NCBI RefSeq assembly: GCF_016734765.1
Contig: NZ_JAERQE010000013.1
Coordinates: 62,001 to 126,000, forward strand
Origin: Microvirga soli
Lineage (GTDB): Bacteria; Pseudomonadota; Alphaproteobacteria; Rhizobiales; Beijerinckiaceae
DNA length: 64,000 nt
Reading direction: 5' to 3'
Part shown: positions 54,448-63,047 of the stretch, one piece after another
How positions within the stretch are numbered: the first letter of the stretch is position 1
Layout of the letters: each line of letters starts with the position of its first letter
The notes under the pieces: model-generated
The model's input: the letters and a program-made list of their open reading frames with translations, nothing else
The model's database searches: none
What the model was told of the DNA's origin: nothing
Made by a program: the position numbers and the translations under genes

Positions 54448-55779
54448 ATGGACACTGCCTCTAAGCCCATTCTTCGCGCGGACGCCGCTTCCTTCGGGCG
54501 AACGGAAGGCAGTGGCCCGAACCTGTCCTCCTTCACTCTCGACAACGGTCTCGATGTTGTGGTCATCCCCGATCATCGCGTTCCCGTCGTCACGCACATG
54601 ATCTGGTATCGCAACGGTTCGGCGGATGATCCGATCGGCCAGTCGGGCATCGCGCATTTCCTCGAGCATCTGATGTTCAAGGGCACGGAGAAGCATCCGG
54701 CCGGCGAGTTCTCCAAGGTCGTGTCCGGCCTCGGCGGCCAGGAGAACGCGTTCACGTCCTTCGACTACACGGCGTACTTCCAGCGCGTCGCGCGCGAGAA
54801 CCTCAAGACCATGATGGAGTTCGAGGCCGACCGCATGACGAACCTCCTCCTGGAGGAGTCCGTCATCGCTCCCGAGCGGGACGTGGTGCTGGAAGAGCGC
54901 CGCATGCGCGTCGAGACCGATCCTTCGGCGCAGCTGTCCGAGGCCATGGCCGCCTCGCTCTTCGTGCATCATCCTTATGGCATTCCGATCATCGGCTGGA
55001 TGCACGAGATCGAGACGCTCAACCGCGATCACGCGCTCGATTATTATCGCCGCTTCTACACGCCTGAGAACGGCATCCTCGTGGTGGCCGGCGACGTGAC
55101 CGAGGACGAGGTGCGCCGCCTGGCCGACACCACCTATGGCCGCGTCGCGCCGCAGGGCAAGCGCCCGGTGCGTGTGCGCCCGCGCGAGCCGGAGCCCGTG
55201 GCGGCCCGTCACATCACGGTCGCCGACCCCAAGGTCGAGCAGCCCACCTTGCAGCGGCTCTATCTCGTGCCGTCCTGCCGCACAGCCTCGCAGCGCGATT
55301 GCTATTCGCTCGAACTGCTCGCCGAGGTCATCGGCGGCGGCCCGACGTCGTATCTCTACCGCAAGCTCGTCATGGAGCGCGGCATCGCGGTGAATGCAGG
55401 CGCCTGGTACATGTCCTCCGCCATGGAAGACACGCGCTTCTGCGTCTATGCGGTTCCGGCCGAGGGCGTGTCGCTTCAGGCCCTGGAAGAAGCCGTCGAT
55501 CAGGTGCTCAAGACGATCCCGTCCGAGGCGCTGGATGGGGATTCCATTGAGCGCGCCAAGACGCGCCTCGTGGCCGAGACGATCTATTCCACCGACAGCC
55601 AATCCTCGCTCGCCCGCATCTACGGCTCGGCGCTCGCCATCGGTGAGACCATCGAGGAGGTGCGTCGCTGGCCGGTCGAAATCGAGACCGTTCTCAAGGA
55701 CGACCTCGCATCTGCCGCCGAGCGCTATCTTGTCCCCCGCCGCTCCGTGACGGGCTACCTGCAGAAGTCGGCTTCGTAA
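54448..55779 (+). CDS. M16 family zinc metallopeptidase, catalytic subunit
   Basis: The 443-residue protein has the inverted zinc motif H70-F-L-E73-H74 and the downstream glutamate region (E around 148-150) that completes the site, then GGQENAFTSFDYTAYF. The fold is the two-domain pitrilysin/mitochondrial-processing-peptidase half. No signal peptide is visible by sequence. It is paired with a second M16 gene 28 bp downstream that lacks the motif, the usual MPP-like active/inactive pair of bacteria. Substrates are unknown. Confidence 0.93.
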   Translation: MDTASKPILRADAASFGRTEGSGPNLSSFTLDNGLDVVVIPDHRVPVVTHMIWYRNGSADDPIGQSGIAHFLEHLMFKGTEKHPAGEFSKVVSGLGGQENAFTSFDYTAYFQRVARENLKTMMEFEADRMTNLLLEESVIAPERDVVLEERRMRVETDPSAQLSEAMAASLFVHHPYGIPIIGWMHEIETLNRDHALDYYRRFYTPENGILVVAGDVTEDEVRRLADTTYGRVAPQGKRPVRVRPREPEPVAARHITVADPKVEQPTLQRLYLVPSCRTASQRDCYSLELLAEVIGGGPTSYLYRKLVMERGIAVNAGAWYMSSAMEDTRFCVYAVPAEGVSLQALEEAVDQVLKTIPSEALDGDSIERAKTRLVAETIYSTDSQSSLARIYGSALAIGETIEEVRRWPVEIETVLKDDLASAAERYLVPRRSVTGYLQKSAS

Positions 55780-55807
55780 GCTGCCTGCCCCAGAATTTGA
55801 GGTCACA

Positions 55808-57085
55808 ATGACAGCTTCTGTCGAAACCCTGTCCTCGTCTCCGACCCAGGTGAAGGCGCTGACCTCACCGGGCGGCGTCGAGGCTTGGCATGTCGAGTCC
55901 GATGTGGTGCCGCTCATCGCCGTCTCGTTCATCTTCGAGGGCGGCTCGGCGCATGATCCGGCGGACAAGCCGGGTGTCGCGCAGATGCTCGCGCGCCTGC
56001 TCGACGAGGGTGCCGGCGATTATGATTCCGACGCCTTCCAGGAGCGCCTGGCTGCGCGCGCCATCGAGCTGTCCTTCAATGCCGGCAATGATGCGCTCGG
56101 CGGCTCCCTGAAGACGCTGGTCAAGCATGCGGACGAAGCCTTTGAGCTGATGCGCCTAGCGCTGGCCGAGCCGCGCTTCGATCAGGATTCCATCGAACGC
56201 GTGCGGGCTCAGACGATTGCCGGCCTGAAATACCAGCAGAACGATCCCGGCGTGATGGCGACCCGCCGTTTCTTCGAGGAAGGCTTTGCCGGTCATCCTT
56301 ACGGCCGCCCAACGTCTGGCACACCCGAGAGCGTCGCGGCGATCACGCGGGATGATCTCGTGGCCATGCACCGGGCGATCATCGCCCGCGGACGCGTCAA
56401 GGTCGCGGTGGTCGGCGCCATCGGGGCCGACAATCTGTCGGCGCTGCTCGACAGGGTGTTCGGCTCTCTTCCTGAAGCGAAGGCTCTCGGAATCATCGAG
56501 CCCGCGACGCTGCAGAAGACCGGTTCGCGCATCGTAGTCGATCTCGACGTGCCGCAATCGGTCATTCGCTTCGGCATGAACGGCATTGCCTGGAGCGATC
56601 CGGGCTTTATCCCGGCCTATGTGCTCAACCACATCCTGGGTGGCGGCGCCTTCACGTCTCGCCTGTTCCAGGAGGTGCGCGAGAAGCGCGGCCTCGCCTA
56701 CAGCGTCGGCACATCGCTGGTGAGCTACCGCTCCGCCGCCATGACCTGGGGCTATACGGCCACCAAGAACGAGCGCGTGGTTGAGGCTCTCGATGTCATC
56801 ACCGGTGAGATGGCGAAGCTCACGAGCGAAGGCCCCTCCGACGAGGAGTTGCAGAAGGCCAAAGACTACCTCATCGGCTCCTATGCGCTCGGCTTCGACA
56901 CCTCGACCAAGATTGCCCATACGTTGGCCCAGATCGCCTTCGAGGGGCTCGGTATCGACTATATCGGCCGCCGCAACGCCCTCGTCGGCGCAGTCACGCA
57001 GGCCGATATCCGCAAGGCCGCCGAGCGCATCTTTGGCGATGGCCAGATGCTGACGGTGATCGCGGGACGGCCCACCGGCGTGTGA
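55808..57085 (+). CDS. M16 family metallopeptidase, inactive partner subunit
   Basis: The 425-residue M16 homologue has no H-x2-E-H: the corresponding segment reads QMLARLLDEGA. It keeps the R/Y pair region SRLFQEVREKRGLAYSVGT near residue 290, typical of the non-catalytic partner (like mitochondrial MPP-alpha). It should pair with the product of the preceding gene in a heterodimer. It ends 257 bp before pgi. Confidence 0.92.
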   Translation: MTASVETLSSSPTQVKALTSPGGVEAWHVESDVVPLIAVSFIFEGGSAHDPADKPGVAQMLARLLDEGAGDYDSDAFQERLAARAIELSFNAGNDALGGSLKTLVKHADEAFELMRLALAEPRFDQDSIERVRAQTIAGLKYQQNDPGVMATRRFFEEGFAGHPYGRPTSGTPESVAAITRDDLVAMHRAIIARGRVKVAVVGAIGADNLSALLDRVFGSLPEAKALGIIEPATLQKTGSRIVVDLDVPQSVIRFGMNGIAWSDPGFIPAYVLNHILGGGAFTSRLFQEVREKRGLAYSVGTSLVSYRSAAMTWGYTATKNERVVEALDVITGEMAKLTSEGPSDEELQKAKDYLIGSYALGFDTSTKIAHTLAQIAFEGLGIDYIGRRNALVGAVTQADIRKAAERIFGDGQMLTVIAGRPTGV

Positions 57086-57342
57086 GGCCACGCCTGACGG
57101 TCGGTCATGTGCTGCGGTCGTCGGGCAGAATAACGAGCGGGTGTCCCCTCTGAGCAGTGGCATTCCGGCTTAAAGCATCGGACGTGCGTCCGATTTCACG
57201 TCCGATGCTTTAGCTATTTGAATTGACGCATCTTTCCACGCAAAACCGGTGCCCACTTTTGCGTTCGATGCTCTAGCCCTAGCCGTGCCCCCCTGTGTGC
57301 CCTAATCTTGCGCTCCAACTTGCAACGAGTCGGAGTACGCCT
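57086..57342. other. 257-bp gap between the M16 pair and pgi
   Basis: Most of the gap is the palindromic repeat at 57171-57276. The 85 bp before it hold no feature I can identify, and 66 bp remain before the pgi start. Confidence 0.6.
57171..57276. repeat. GCATCG-type intergenic palindromes, copy 2 (double unit)
   Basis: Unit 1: TAAAGCATCGGACG-TGCGTCCGATTTCACGTCCGATGCTTTA (57171-57212), a 14-bp inverted repeat. Unit 2: CGCAAAACCGGTGCCCACTTTTGCG (57240-57264) inside TTTCCACG...TTCGATGCTCTAG. The latter shares GCATCG, CAAAAGTG and CACTTTTG with copies 1 and 3, so the family has at least three local members. Confidence 0.85.
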
Positions 57343-58659
57343 ATGCCCCTGCAGCAATCGATCGATCTTGCCCTGGATGCCAATATCGGGGAGGGCGGTC
57401 TGTCGCAGGCAGCGCTGGATGAGGCGCTCGGGCTCGTCGGCCAGGCTATGAAGCGGCTGGCGGAAGACGATTCTTCGGGGCGTCTGCCGCTGCTCCATAT
57501 GCCCCGCACCACGGACGATCTGGCGAGCATCCGCGAGGCGGCCACCTTCCTGCGCGACGATGCCACCGACGTGGTGTTCCTTGGTACAGGCGGATCGAGC
57601 CTCGGCGGCCAGACCCTGGCCCAGCTGAAGGATTACGCGGTGCCGGGTGCCGGGCGCTTCACCGAGAGCCCCCGAGTGCACTTCCTCGACAATCTCGATC
57701 CCGTCACCTTCGACCGGGTGCTGCACAAGCTGCCGCTCTCCTCGACCAAATTCGTGTCGATCTCGAAGTCCGGCGGCACGGGCGAGACCCTGATGCAGAC
57801 GATTGCCGTGCTCACGGCCCTCGACAAGGCGGGCCTGAGTGCGCACCCAAAGGACGTGTTCTTGGGCCTGTCCGAGCCGCGCAAGGATGGCAGCCGAAAT
57901 GCGCTGCGCGATCTGCTGGAGCCCGAGGGCGTGCGCTTTCTCGAGCATCACACCGGCATCGGCGGGCGTTACTCGGTGCTCACCAATGTGGGCCTGCTGC
58001 CGGCAGCCGTCCTCGGCCTCGACATTGCGGCGATCCGTCAGGGGGCTGCTGACGCCTACGAACCCTTCCGCAACGGCGCTTCCGCCAAGGATGCGCCGGC
58101 GGCGCTCGGTGCGGCCCTCAACGTGGCCATGGCCCGTAACGGCAAGGGCATCACCGTGGCGATGGGCTATGCGGATCGGCTCGAGCGCTTCACCCGTTGG
58201 TGGGTGCAGCTCTGGGCCGAGAGCGTCGGCAAGGACGGCCACGGCACCCAGCCGGTAGCGGCCATTGGCCCGGTGGACCAGCACAGCCAACTCCAGCTCT
58301 ACCTCGCGGGCCCCAACGACAAGCTCTTCACGGTCATGACCACGGGCGTGGCGGGCAAGGGGCCGCTCATGGACGAGAAGCTCGCCAAGCGGGCCGGCGA
58401 GCCGGGCTTCGGCGGCAAGCATATCGGCGATCTGGTGGCCGCGCAGGGCCGCGCCACCGCCGACACCCTGGCCAAGAATGGCCGTCCGACCCGCCAGATC
58501 CATATCGAAAAGCTCGACGAGCGCGCGGTCGGCGAAATCCTCATGCATTTCATGCTGGAGACGATCCTCGCCGGCTACGCCCTGGGGGTCGATCCGTTCG
58601 ATCAGCCTGCGGTGGAAGAGGGCAAGATCCTGGCGAAGCAGTACCTCGCGCAGGGCTGA
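57343..58659 (+). CDS. pgi: Glucose-6-phosphate isomerase
   Basis: The 438-residue protein starts at the ATG at 57343 with GGAG upstream; the frame to 57295 is rejected. It has the phosphate-binding GTGGSSLGGQTL and SISKSGGTGETL motifs, the LLPAAVLGLDI segment and the C-terminal GYALGVDPFDQPAVEEGK with the catalytic Glu/Lys region. It is shorter than the 540-residue E. coli enzyme but similar to the shorter bacterial form. It interconverts glucose-6-P and fructose-6-P. It ends just before a composite repeat. Confidence 0.94.
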   Translation: MPLQQSIDLALDANIGEGGLSQAALDEALGLVGQAMKRLAEDDSSGRLPLLHMPRTTDDLASIREAATFLRDDATDVVFLGTGGSSLGGQTLAQLKDYAVPGAGRFTESPRVHFLDNLDPVTFDRVLHKLPLSSTKFVSISKSGGTGETLMQTIAVLTALDKAGLSAHPKDVFLGLSEPRKDGSRNALRDLLEPEGVRFLEHHTGIGGRYSVLTNVGLLPAAVLGLDIAAIRQGAADAYEPFRNGASAKDAPAALGAALNVAMARNGKGITVAMGYADRLERFTRWWVQLWAESVGKDGHGTQPVAAIGPVDQHSQLQLYLAGPNDKLFTVMTTGVAGKGPLMDEKLAKRAGEPGFGGKHIGDLVAAQGRATADTLAKNGRPTRQIHIEKLDERAVGEILMHFMLETILAGYALGVDPFDQPAVEEGKILAKQYLAQG

Positions 58660-58682
58660 GGAGCGGCCATTGCCGAGAGGTG

Positions 58683-58820
58683 GTCATCCCGGGGCCGCGC
58701 AGCGGAACCCGGGATCGTCAGCCGAGAGCGGCGCAAGAGCCCTCCTCCCAACAAGGGGGAGGGGGAGGAGCACCCTATCCTGTACCCGATCCCGGATCGG
58801 CTGACGCCGTCCGGGATGAC
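58683..58820. repeat. Composite mosaic repeat, copy 3 (short core)
   Basis: GTCATCCCGGGGCCGCGCAGC...AACCCGGGATCGTCAG and GAGAGCGGCGCAAGAG form the left arm, CCTCCTCCCAACAAGGGGGAGG a shortened core, and CGATCCCGGATCGGCTGACGCCGTCCGGGATGAC-type sequence the right arm. It lies between pgi and mutL (both rightward) and could attenuate read-through. Confidence 0.88.
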
Positions 58821-58922
58821 GACGCTGGTAAGTGAGCAGGGGAATAACGTCGCGCGTTCTGGTTTCTGCCGCCTTCAACGCCTATCTTCCCTTCATCCGA
58901 ATCCTTGAGACCCGCAATCCTC

Positions 58923-60767
58923 ATGCATGTGCGCCGCCTCGATCCCATCCTCGTCGACCGCATCGCTGCGGGCGAGGTTGTCGAGCGCCCGGCGGCGGCC
59001 GTGAAGGAGCTGGTTGAGAATGCGGTCGATGCGGGCGCCACCTCCATCGAAATCACCGTGGAGGCAGGCGGGCGCCGCCTGATCCGCATCGTCGATGACG
59101 GCCGGGGCATGACGCCCGAGGATCTGGAGCTGGCCGTCGAACGCCACGCGACCTCGAAGCTTCCGGACGGCGACCTGTTCGCCATCAACACATTGGGTTT
59201 CCGGGGCGAGGCGCTGCCCTCCATCGGCGCGGTGGCGCGGCTCTCCATCGTGTCGCGGACAGTTGAGGCCGAGACCGGCAGCGCCATCGTGGTGGAAGCG
59301 GGCATCAAGAGCCCGGTGCGGCCTGCACCTGCGCCCAAGGGCACCCGCGTGGAAGTGACGGACCTGTTCTCCGCTACGCCCGCGCGCCTAAAGTTTCTGA
59401 AGAGCGACCGCTCGGAGGCGCAGGCCGTGGCGGAGATCGTCAAGCGGCTCGCCATCGCGCATCCCACTGTTCGCTTCACCCTGTCGGGCGAGCACATCAC
59501 GGCGTTCACCTATCCGCCGGAGGAGCCCGGCGAACACGGCTTCCTGCGCCGCCTCTCACGGGTGCTGGGGTCTGAGTTCCACGAGAACGCCATGGCGATC
59601 GGCGTGGAGCGCGAGGGCGTGCGGCTGAGCGGTTTCGCGAGCCTGCCGACCTATCACCGCGGCACCGGCACGGCGATCCATTTCGTGGTCAACGGCAGGC
59701 CTGTGCGCGACAAGCTGCTGCTCGGCGCCGTGCGCGGCGCCTATGCGGATGTGATGGCGTCGGACCGGCACCCGGTGCTCGCCGTCATGATCGATCTCGA
59801 TCCGCGCAGCGTCGACGTGAACGTGCATCCGGCCAAGACCGAGGTGCGCTTCCGCGATCCCGCTTTCGTGCGCGGCTTCGTGGTCGGAGCGCTGAAGGAG
59901 GCCATCACCCGCTACGCGTTCAGGGCCTCCTCGACCGGCGGCACACGCACGCTCGAGAGCCTGCGCCCGCAAGGCGCGGTGCCCCTGCGCCCGGCCTATC
60001 CGCACCGCGCCCATGCGATCCGCCCCACTGGCGCCTTCGCGAACTGGCAGGCACCGCTCGATGCGCCGGAGGCATCCTACACATCGGGCCTTTCTGAGCG
60101 GCAGGCGAGCCTGCCCGATCTTGCGATGCCCTCCGCCGACAGCCGCGCAACGCTGCATGAGATGGAGCCGCAGGCAGAGGAATCGCCCCTCGGTGCCGCA
60201 CGCGCGCAGCTGCATGGCACCTATATCGTGACGCAGACGCAGGACGGCATCGTCATCGTCGACCAGCATGCGGCGCATGAGCGCCTTGTCTATGAGCGGC
60301 TGAAGCGGGAGCGTGCCTCATCGGGCATCGCCCGGCAATTGCTGCTCATTCCCGAAGTGGTCGATCTCGATCCTGTGGATGCGGACCGCGTTCTGTCGGA
60401 GGCGTCCTCCCTCGAGAGCCTCGGCCTCGTGGTCGAGCCGTTCGGTCACGGCGCGCTGCTCGTGCGCGAGGTGCCGTCCGCGCTGGCAGGCGGTCGCATC
60501 AAGGCGCTGGTGCAGGATGTGGCCGATGCGCTCGCCGAATGGGGGCAGGGCGCTTCAAGCCCACTGGAGGAGCGGCTCGATGCGGTTCTCTCGCGCATGT
60601 CCTGCCACGGCTCGATCCGCGCCGGGCGGCGCCTGCGGCCGGAGGAGATGAACGCGCTCCTGCGTGAGATGGAGGCGACGCCGCTCTCAGGCCAGTGCAA
60701 CCACGGGCGTCCGACTTACGTGGAACTGAAGTTGAGCGACATCGAGCGCCTGTTCGGCCGGCGATAG
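58923..60767 (+). CDS. mutL: DNA mismatch repair protein MutL (nicking type)
   Basis: The 614-residue protein starts at the ATG at 58923 (MHVRRLDPILVDRIAAGEVV, the usual MutL start). The GHKL ATPase domain has ENAVDAGA, DDGRGM and TLGFRGEALPSI. The C-terminal domain carries the endonuclease motif DQHA-x2-E-x4-E beginning at D447 and a GQCNHGRPTYVEL zinc-site motif. It should nick the new strand itself, so MutH is not needed. It links MutS mismatch recognition to downstream repair. Confidence 0.96.
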   Translation: MHVRRLDPILVDRIAAGEVVERPAAAVKELVENAVDAGATSIEITVEAGGRRLIRIVDDGRGMTPEDLELAVERHATSKLPDGDLFAINTLGFRGEALPSIGAVARLSIVSRTVEAETGSAIVVEAGIKSPVRPAPAPKGTRVEVTDLFSATPARLKFLKSDRSEAQAVAEIVKRLAIAHPTVRFTLSGEHITAFTYPPEEPGEHGFLRRLSRVLGSEFHENAMAIGVEREGVRLSGFASLPTYHRGTGTAIHFVVNGRPVRDKLLLGAVRGAYADVMASDRHPVLAVMIDLDPRSVDVNVHPAKTEVRFRDPAFVRGFVVGALKEAITRYAFRASSTGGTRTLESLRPQGAVPLRPAYPHRAHAIRPTGAFANWQAPLDAPEASYTSGLSERQASLPDLAMPSADSRATLHEMEPQAEESPLGAARAQLHGTYIVTQTQDGIVIVDQHAAHERLVYERLKRERASSGIARQLLLIPEVVDLDPVDADRVLSEASSLESLGLVVEPFGHGALLVREVPSALAGGRIKALVQDVADALAEWGQGASSPLEERLDAVLSRMSCHGSIRAGRRLRPEEMNALLREMEATPLSGQCNHGRPTYVELKLSDIERLFGRR

Positions 60768-60835
60768 GTTGGCTCAAGGTTAACCTGGGACCTAGGTGAT
60801 CAGGCGCTGGCAAACCTGATCAAAAGGGTTTGCCG

Positions 60836-61138
60836 CTAACAGACGAACCATTCCTCACACATGAACTCTGACACGCACTTCTTGTCTGCGATGTCGTAGT
60901 AAGCCGTGTCGTCTTTCATCTGCCGCTTGCACTTTCGGTCATGCGAGCCGGGATAGGTGCAGACATAGGGAAGATTGTCGCTGGGCTTGAAGCCGCTCGG
61001 TCTCAGCTTTCCTCCGACCCGCGTACAATCGGATTGCCTGCTGATCGCCTGCTCGGCCCCGGATGACGGGGTTATGGGCGCAATCTGCAAAGTGCTGGTG
61101 GCAACGAGGACGATCAGAAGCTTACGAGAATAGGACAT
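60836..61138 (-). CDS. Cys-rich exported small protein of unknown function
   Basis: The 100-residue protein starts at the ATG at 61138 (frame to 61189 lacks a signal). It has a signal peptide (1-27, cleavage near SSGAEQ), then a compact domain with seven cysteines, ending CEEWFVC. The C-x-x-GG-K-x10-12-C pattern recalls the small exported protein at 45208. No known family. It is probably a disulfide-stabilised periplasmic or secreted protein. It stands alone downstream of mutL. Confidence 0.6.
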   Translation of the reverse strand: MSYSRKLLIVLVATSTLQIAPITPSSGAEQAISRQSDCTRVGGKLRPSGFKPSDNLPYVCTYPGSHDRKCKRQMKDDTAYYDIADKKCVSEFMCEEWFVC

Positions 61139-61223
61139 CGGCTTCCCCCAATTCGAGAGGAGGCAAGCATGGCAATAAAGTTTCGTCAATGGCCCTGTAC
61201 GTATTGGCAGACGGGTCGGTTGG

Positions 61224-61667
61224 TCAGATATTTGTCTGCCAGAGCTTGAGGCTCTTGCGCATCGGCTTGGCGGCCAGATGCGCCGGCATGGCGGCCTGAT
61301 CGAGGCAATCCTCGAAGCTGGGGGTGCGAGGCGCTTCCACGCTCATGCCCGCGTCAGCATCATCCGAGCTGAACGCGATCCCGGCGAAAGCACCCCGGCG
61401 CCAGCACACCCGCGCCCGGCGGACCTGCAGGTCGTGGGCCGCGATGAACAGCTCGAAGGTCTCGGGCAGGTCCATCTGCGGCTTCAGGGCGATCCTGGCG
61501 CCGCCGGTCGAGATGTCCTTCACCGTGCACGGGATCATCGCGTCAGGCCCCAGCAGGATCTGCGCCGGATGTTGGGCAGGAAAGCGCCTGGCGTGCCGGC
61601 GGTTGTCGGAGGCAGTGACGGAGACCATGGAAGCGACCCGGGACAAATGGCCAATGAAGCTTTGCAT
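61224..61667 (-). CDS. PilZ-domain protein, predicted c-di-GMP receptor
   Basis: The 147-residue protein starts at the ATG at 61667; ATG 61628 (MVSVTASDN) is an alternative. The PilZ domain (about 20-115) has the c-di-GMP motif RRHARR and DISTGGARI (D/N-x-S-x2-G). A short C-terminal tail follows. It may be a receptor that couples c-di-GMP to motility or envelope traits. It is close to a palindromic repeat and an aldo/keto reductase gene; it shares no operon partner that I can see. Confidence 0.88.
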   Translation of the reverse strand: MQSFIGHLSRVASMVSVTASDNRRHARRFPAQHPAQILLGPDAMIPCTVKDISTGGARIALKPQMDLPETFELFIAAHDLQVRRARVCWRRGAFAGIAFSSDDADAGMSVEAPRTPSFEDCLDQAAMPAHLAAKPMRKSLKLWQTNI

Positions 61668-61744
61668 TAACCATTTGTTAACCGGCTTCTCAAGTCCCTC
61701 GAAAGGGGTATCCCCGAAGAGACTGGGGATTGCGGTCTGTGCTG

Positions 61745-61796
61745 GAGCATCAAATCGATCCCAAAAGTGCAGATCCACTTTTGGGATCGATGCTTC
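61745..61796. repeat. GCATCG-type intergenic palindrome, copy 3
   Basis: CGATCCCAAAAGTG (61756-61769) pairs with CACTTTTGGGATCG (61776-61789), a 14-bp perfect stem, with GAGCAT on the left and GATGCTTC on the right. It overlaps the last bases of the aldo/keto reductase gene. It is the closest relative of copy 1. Confidence 0.88.
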
Positions 61797-62838
61797 AACG
61801 CGACGGACCCTTCCGTTCCGCCGAGGCCGCCCAGATGTTCAGGTTGCCCTCACCGGCGAAGCGGTCGATCTCGGCAAGCTCCTCCGGGGTGAAGGACAGG
61901 TTCTTGAGCGCGCCGACGCAATCGACGACCTGCTCGGGACGGCTCGCGCCGATGAGCGCCGAGGTCACGCGTCCGCCGCGCAACACCCAGGCGAGCGCCA
62001 TCTGGGCCAGCGTCTGCCCCCGTCGCTCGGCGATGCTGTTGAGGCTGCGGATGCGCGCAAGGTTGTCCTCGTTCAGGAAAGTGGTGCGCAGGGACTTGCC
62101 CTGCGCGGCGCGGCTCTCTTCGGGAATGCCGTTCAGGTATTTCGTGGTCAGCATGCCCTGAGCCAGCGGCGAGAACACGATGGAGCCCATGCCTGCATCG
62201 TCGAGGGTGTCGAGCAGGCCATCCTCCTCGATCCAGCGGTTGAGCATGGAATAGCTCGGCTGGTGGATGATGCAGGGCGTCCTCAGCTCGCGCAGGATCG
62301 CCACGGCCTCGCGGGTGCGCTGGCTGTTGTAGGACGAGAGGCCCACATAAAGCGCCTTGCCTTGCCGCACTGCCGAGTCCAGGGCCAGCATGGTCTCTTC
62401 CAGCGGCGTGTCCGGATCGAAGCGGTGGGAATAGAAGATGTCCACATAATCGGCGCCTAAGCGCTTGAGGCTCTGGTCGAGGCTGGAGAGCACATATTTG
62501 CGGCTGCCCCACTCACCGTAAGGACCCGGCCACATGCGGTAGCCGGCCTTGGTGGAGATCACCAGCTCATCGCGAAGCCCGTGGAACTCGCTGCGCAGGA
62601 TCTCGCCGAACAGGGTTTCCGCCGAGCCCGGAGGCGGCCCGTAATTGTTGGCGAGATCGAAGTGCGTGATGCCGAGGTCGAACGCCGTGCGGCAGATCTC
62701 CCGCGCAGTGGCGGCCGATTTGTCCTCGCCGAAATTGTGCCAGAGCCCCAATGAGATCGCCGGCAGCAGCAGCCCGCTATGGCCGCACCGGTTGTAGATC
62801 ATCGAGTCGTAGCGGTTGGCGGCAGGCAGGTAGGCCAT
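61795..62838 (-). CDS. Aldo/keto reductase, L-glyceraldehyde-3-phosphate reductase (YghZ)-like
   Basis: The 347-residue protein has the AKR catalytic set in HFDLANNYGPPPGSAE, STKAGYRMWPGPYGEW and IFYSHRFDPDTPLEET. The insertion GPPPGSAE and the STKAGYxMWPGPYGEWGSRKY segment match the YghZ/AKR14 subfamily that reduces L-glyceraldehyde 3-phosphate and methylglyoxal. The C-terminal cofactor region is IGASRPEQVVDCV. It is monocistronic, and a repeat sits at its 3' end. Confidence 0.93.
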   Translation of the reverse strand: MAYLPAANRYDSMIYNRCGHSGLLLPAISLGLWHNFGEDKSAATAREICRTAFDLGITHFDLANNYGPPPGSAETLFGEILRSEFHGLRDELVISTKAGYRMWPGPYGEWGSRKYVLSSLDQSLKRLGADYVDIFYSHRFDPDTPLEETMLALDSAVRQGKALYVGLSSYNSQRTREAVAILRELRTPCIIHQPSYSMLNRWIEEDGLLDTLDDAGMGSIVFSPLAQGMLTTKYLNGIPEESRAAQGKSLRTTFLNEDNLARIRSLNSIAERRGQTLAQMALAWVLRGGRVTSALIGASRPEQVVDCVGALKNLSFTPEELAEIDRFAGEGNLNIWAASAERKGPSR

Positions 62839-62928
62839 CGGATTCTCCAGCGCAGCAACGGGACTGAAGGCTTACATAGCGCGGCCGATGTTTGTTCAAC
62901 AACACGGGCGCAGGATGTGGCTCTCTTT

Positions 62929-63036
62929 CCCTCCCCCTTGTGGGGAGGGATTAAGGGTGGGGGTGTGTGCACCAACATCTCAGAACGTAGCGCCGGCACC
63001 CCCACCTCCAACTCCTCCCTACAAGGGGGAGGAGGG
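62929..63036. repeat. Mosaic repeat core alone (CCCTTGTGGGGAGGG type)
   Basis: CCCTCCCCCTTGTGGGGAGGG opens the element and CCTCCCTACAAGGGGGAGGAGGG closes it, with an inner GGTGGGGGTGTG/CACCCCCACC pair. It is homologous to the core at 40879-41001 but lacks the GTCATCCCGG arms, so cores also move or persist alone. It begins 90 bp upstream of the aldo/keto reductase start codon and ends 12 bp before the dehydrogenase 3' end. Confidence 0.88.
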
Positions 63037-63047
63037 CAGGTCGTGGA

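Noticed and set aside
54406-55968. 520-codon minus-strand ORF opposite the M16 genes
   Set aside because: The same shadow pattern; the plus-strand M16 proteins are unmistakable.
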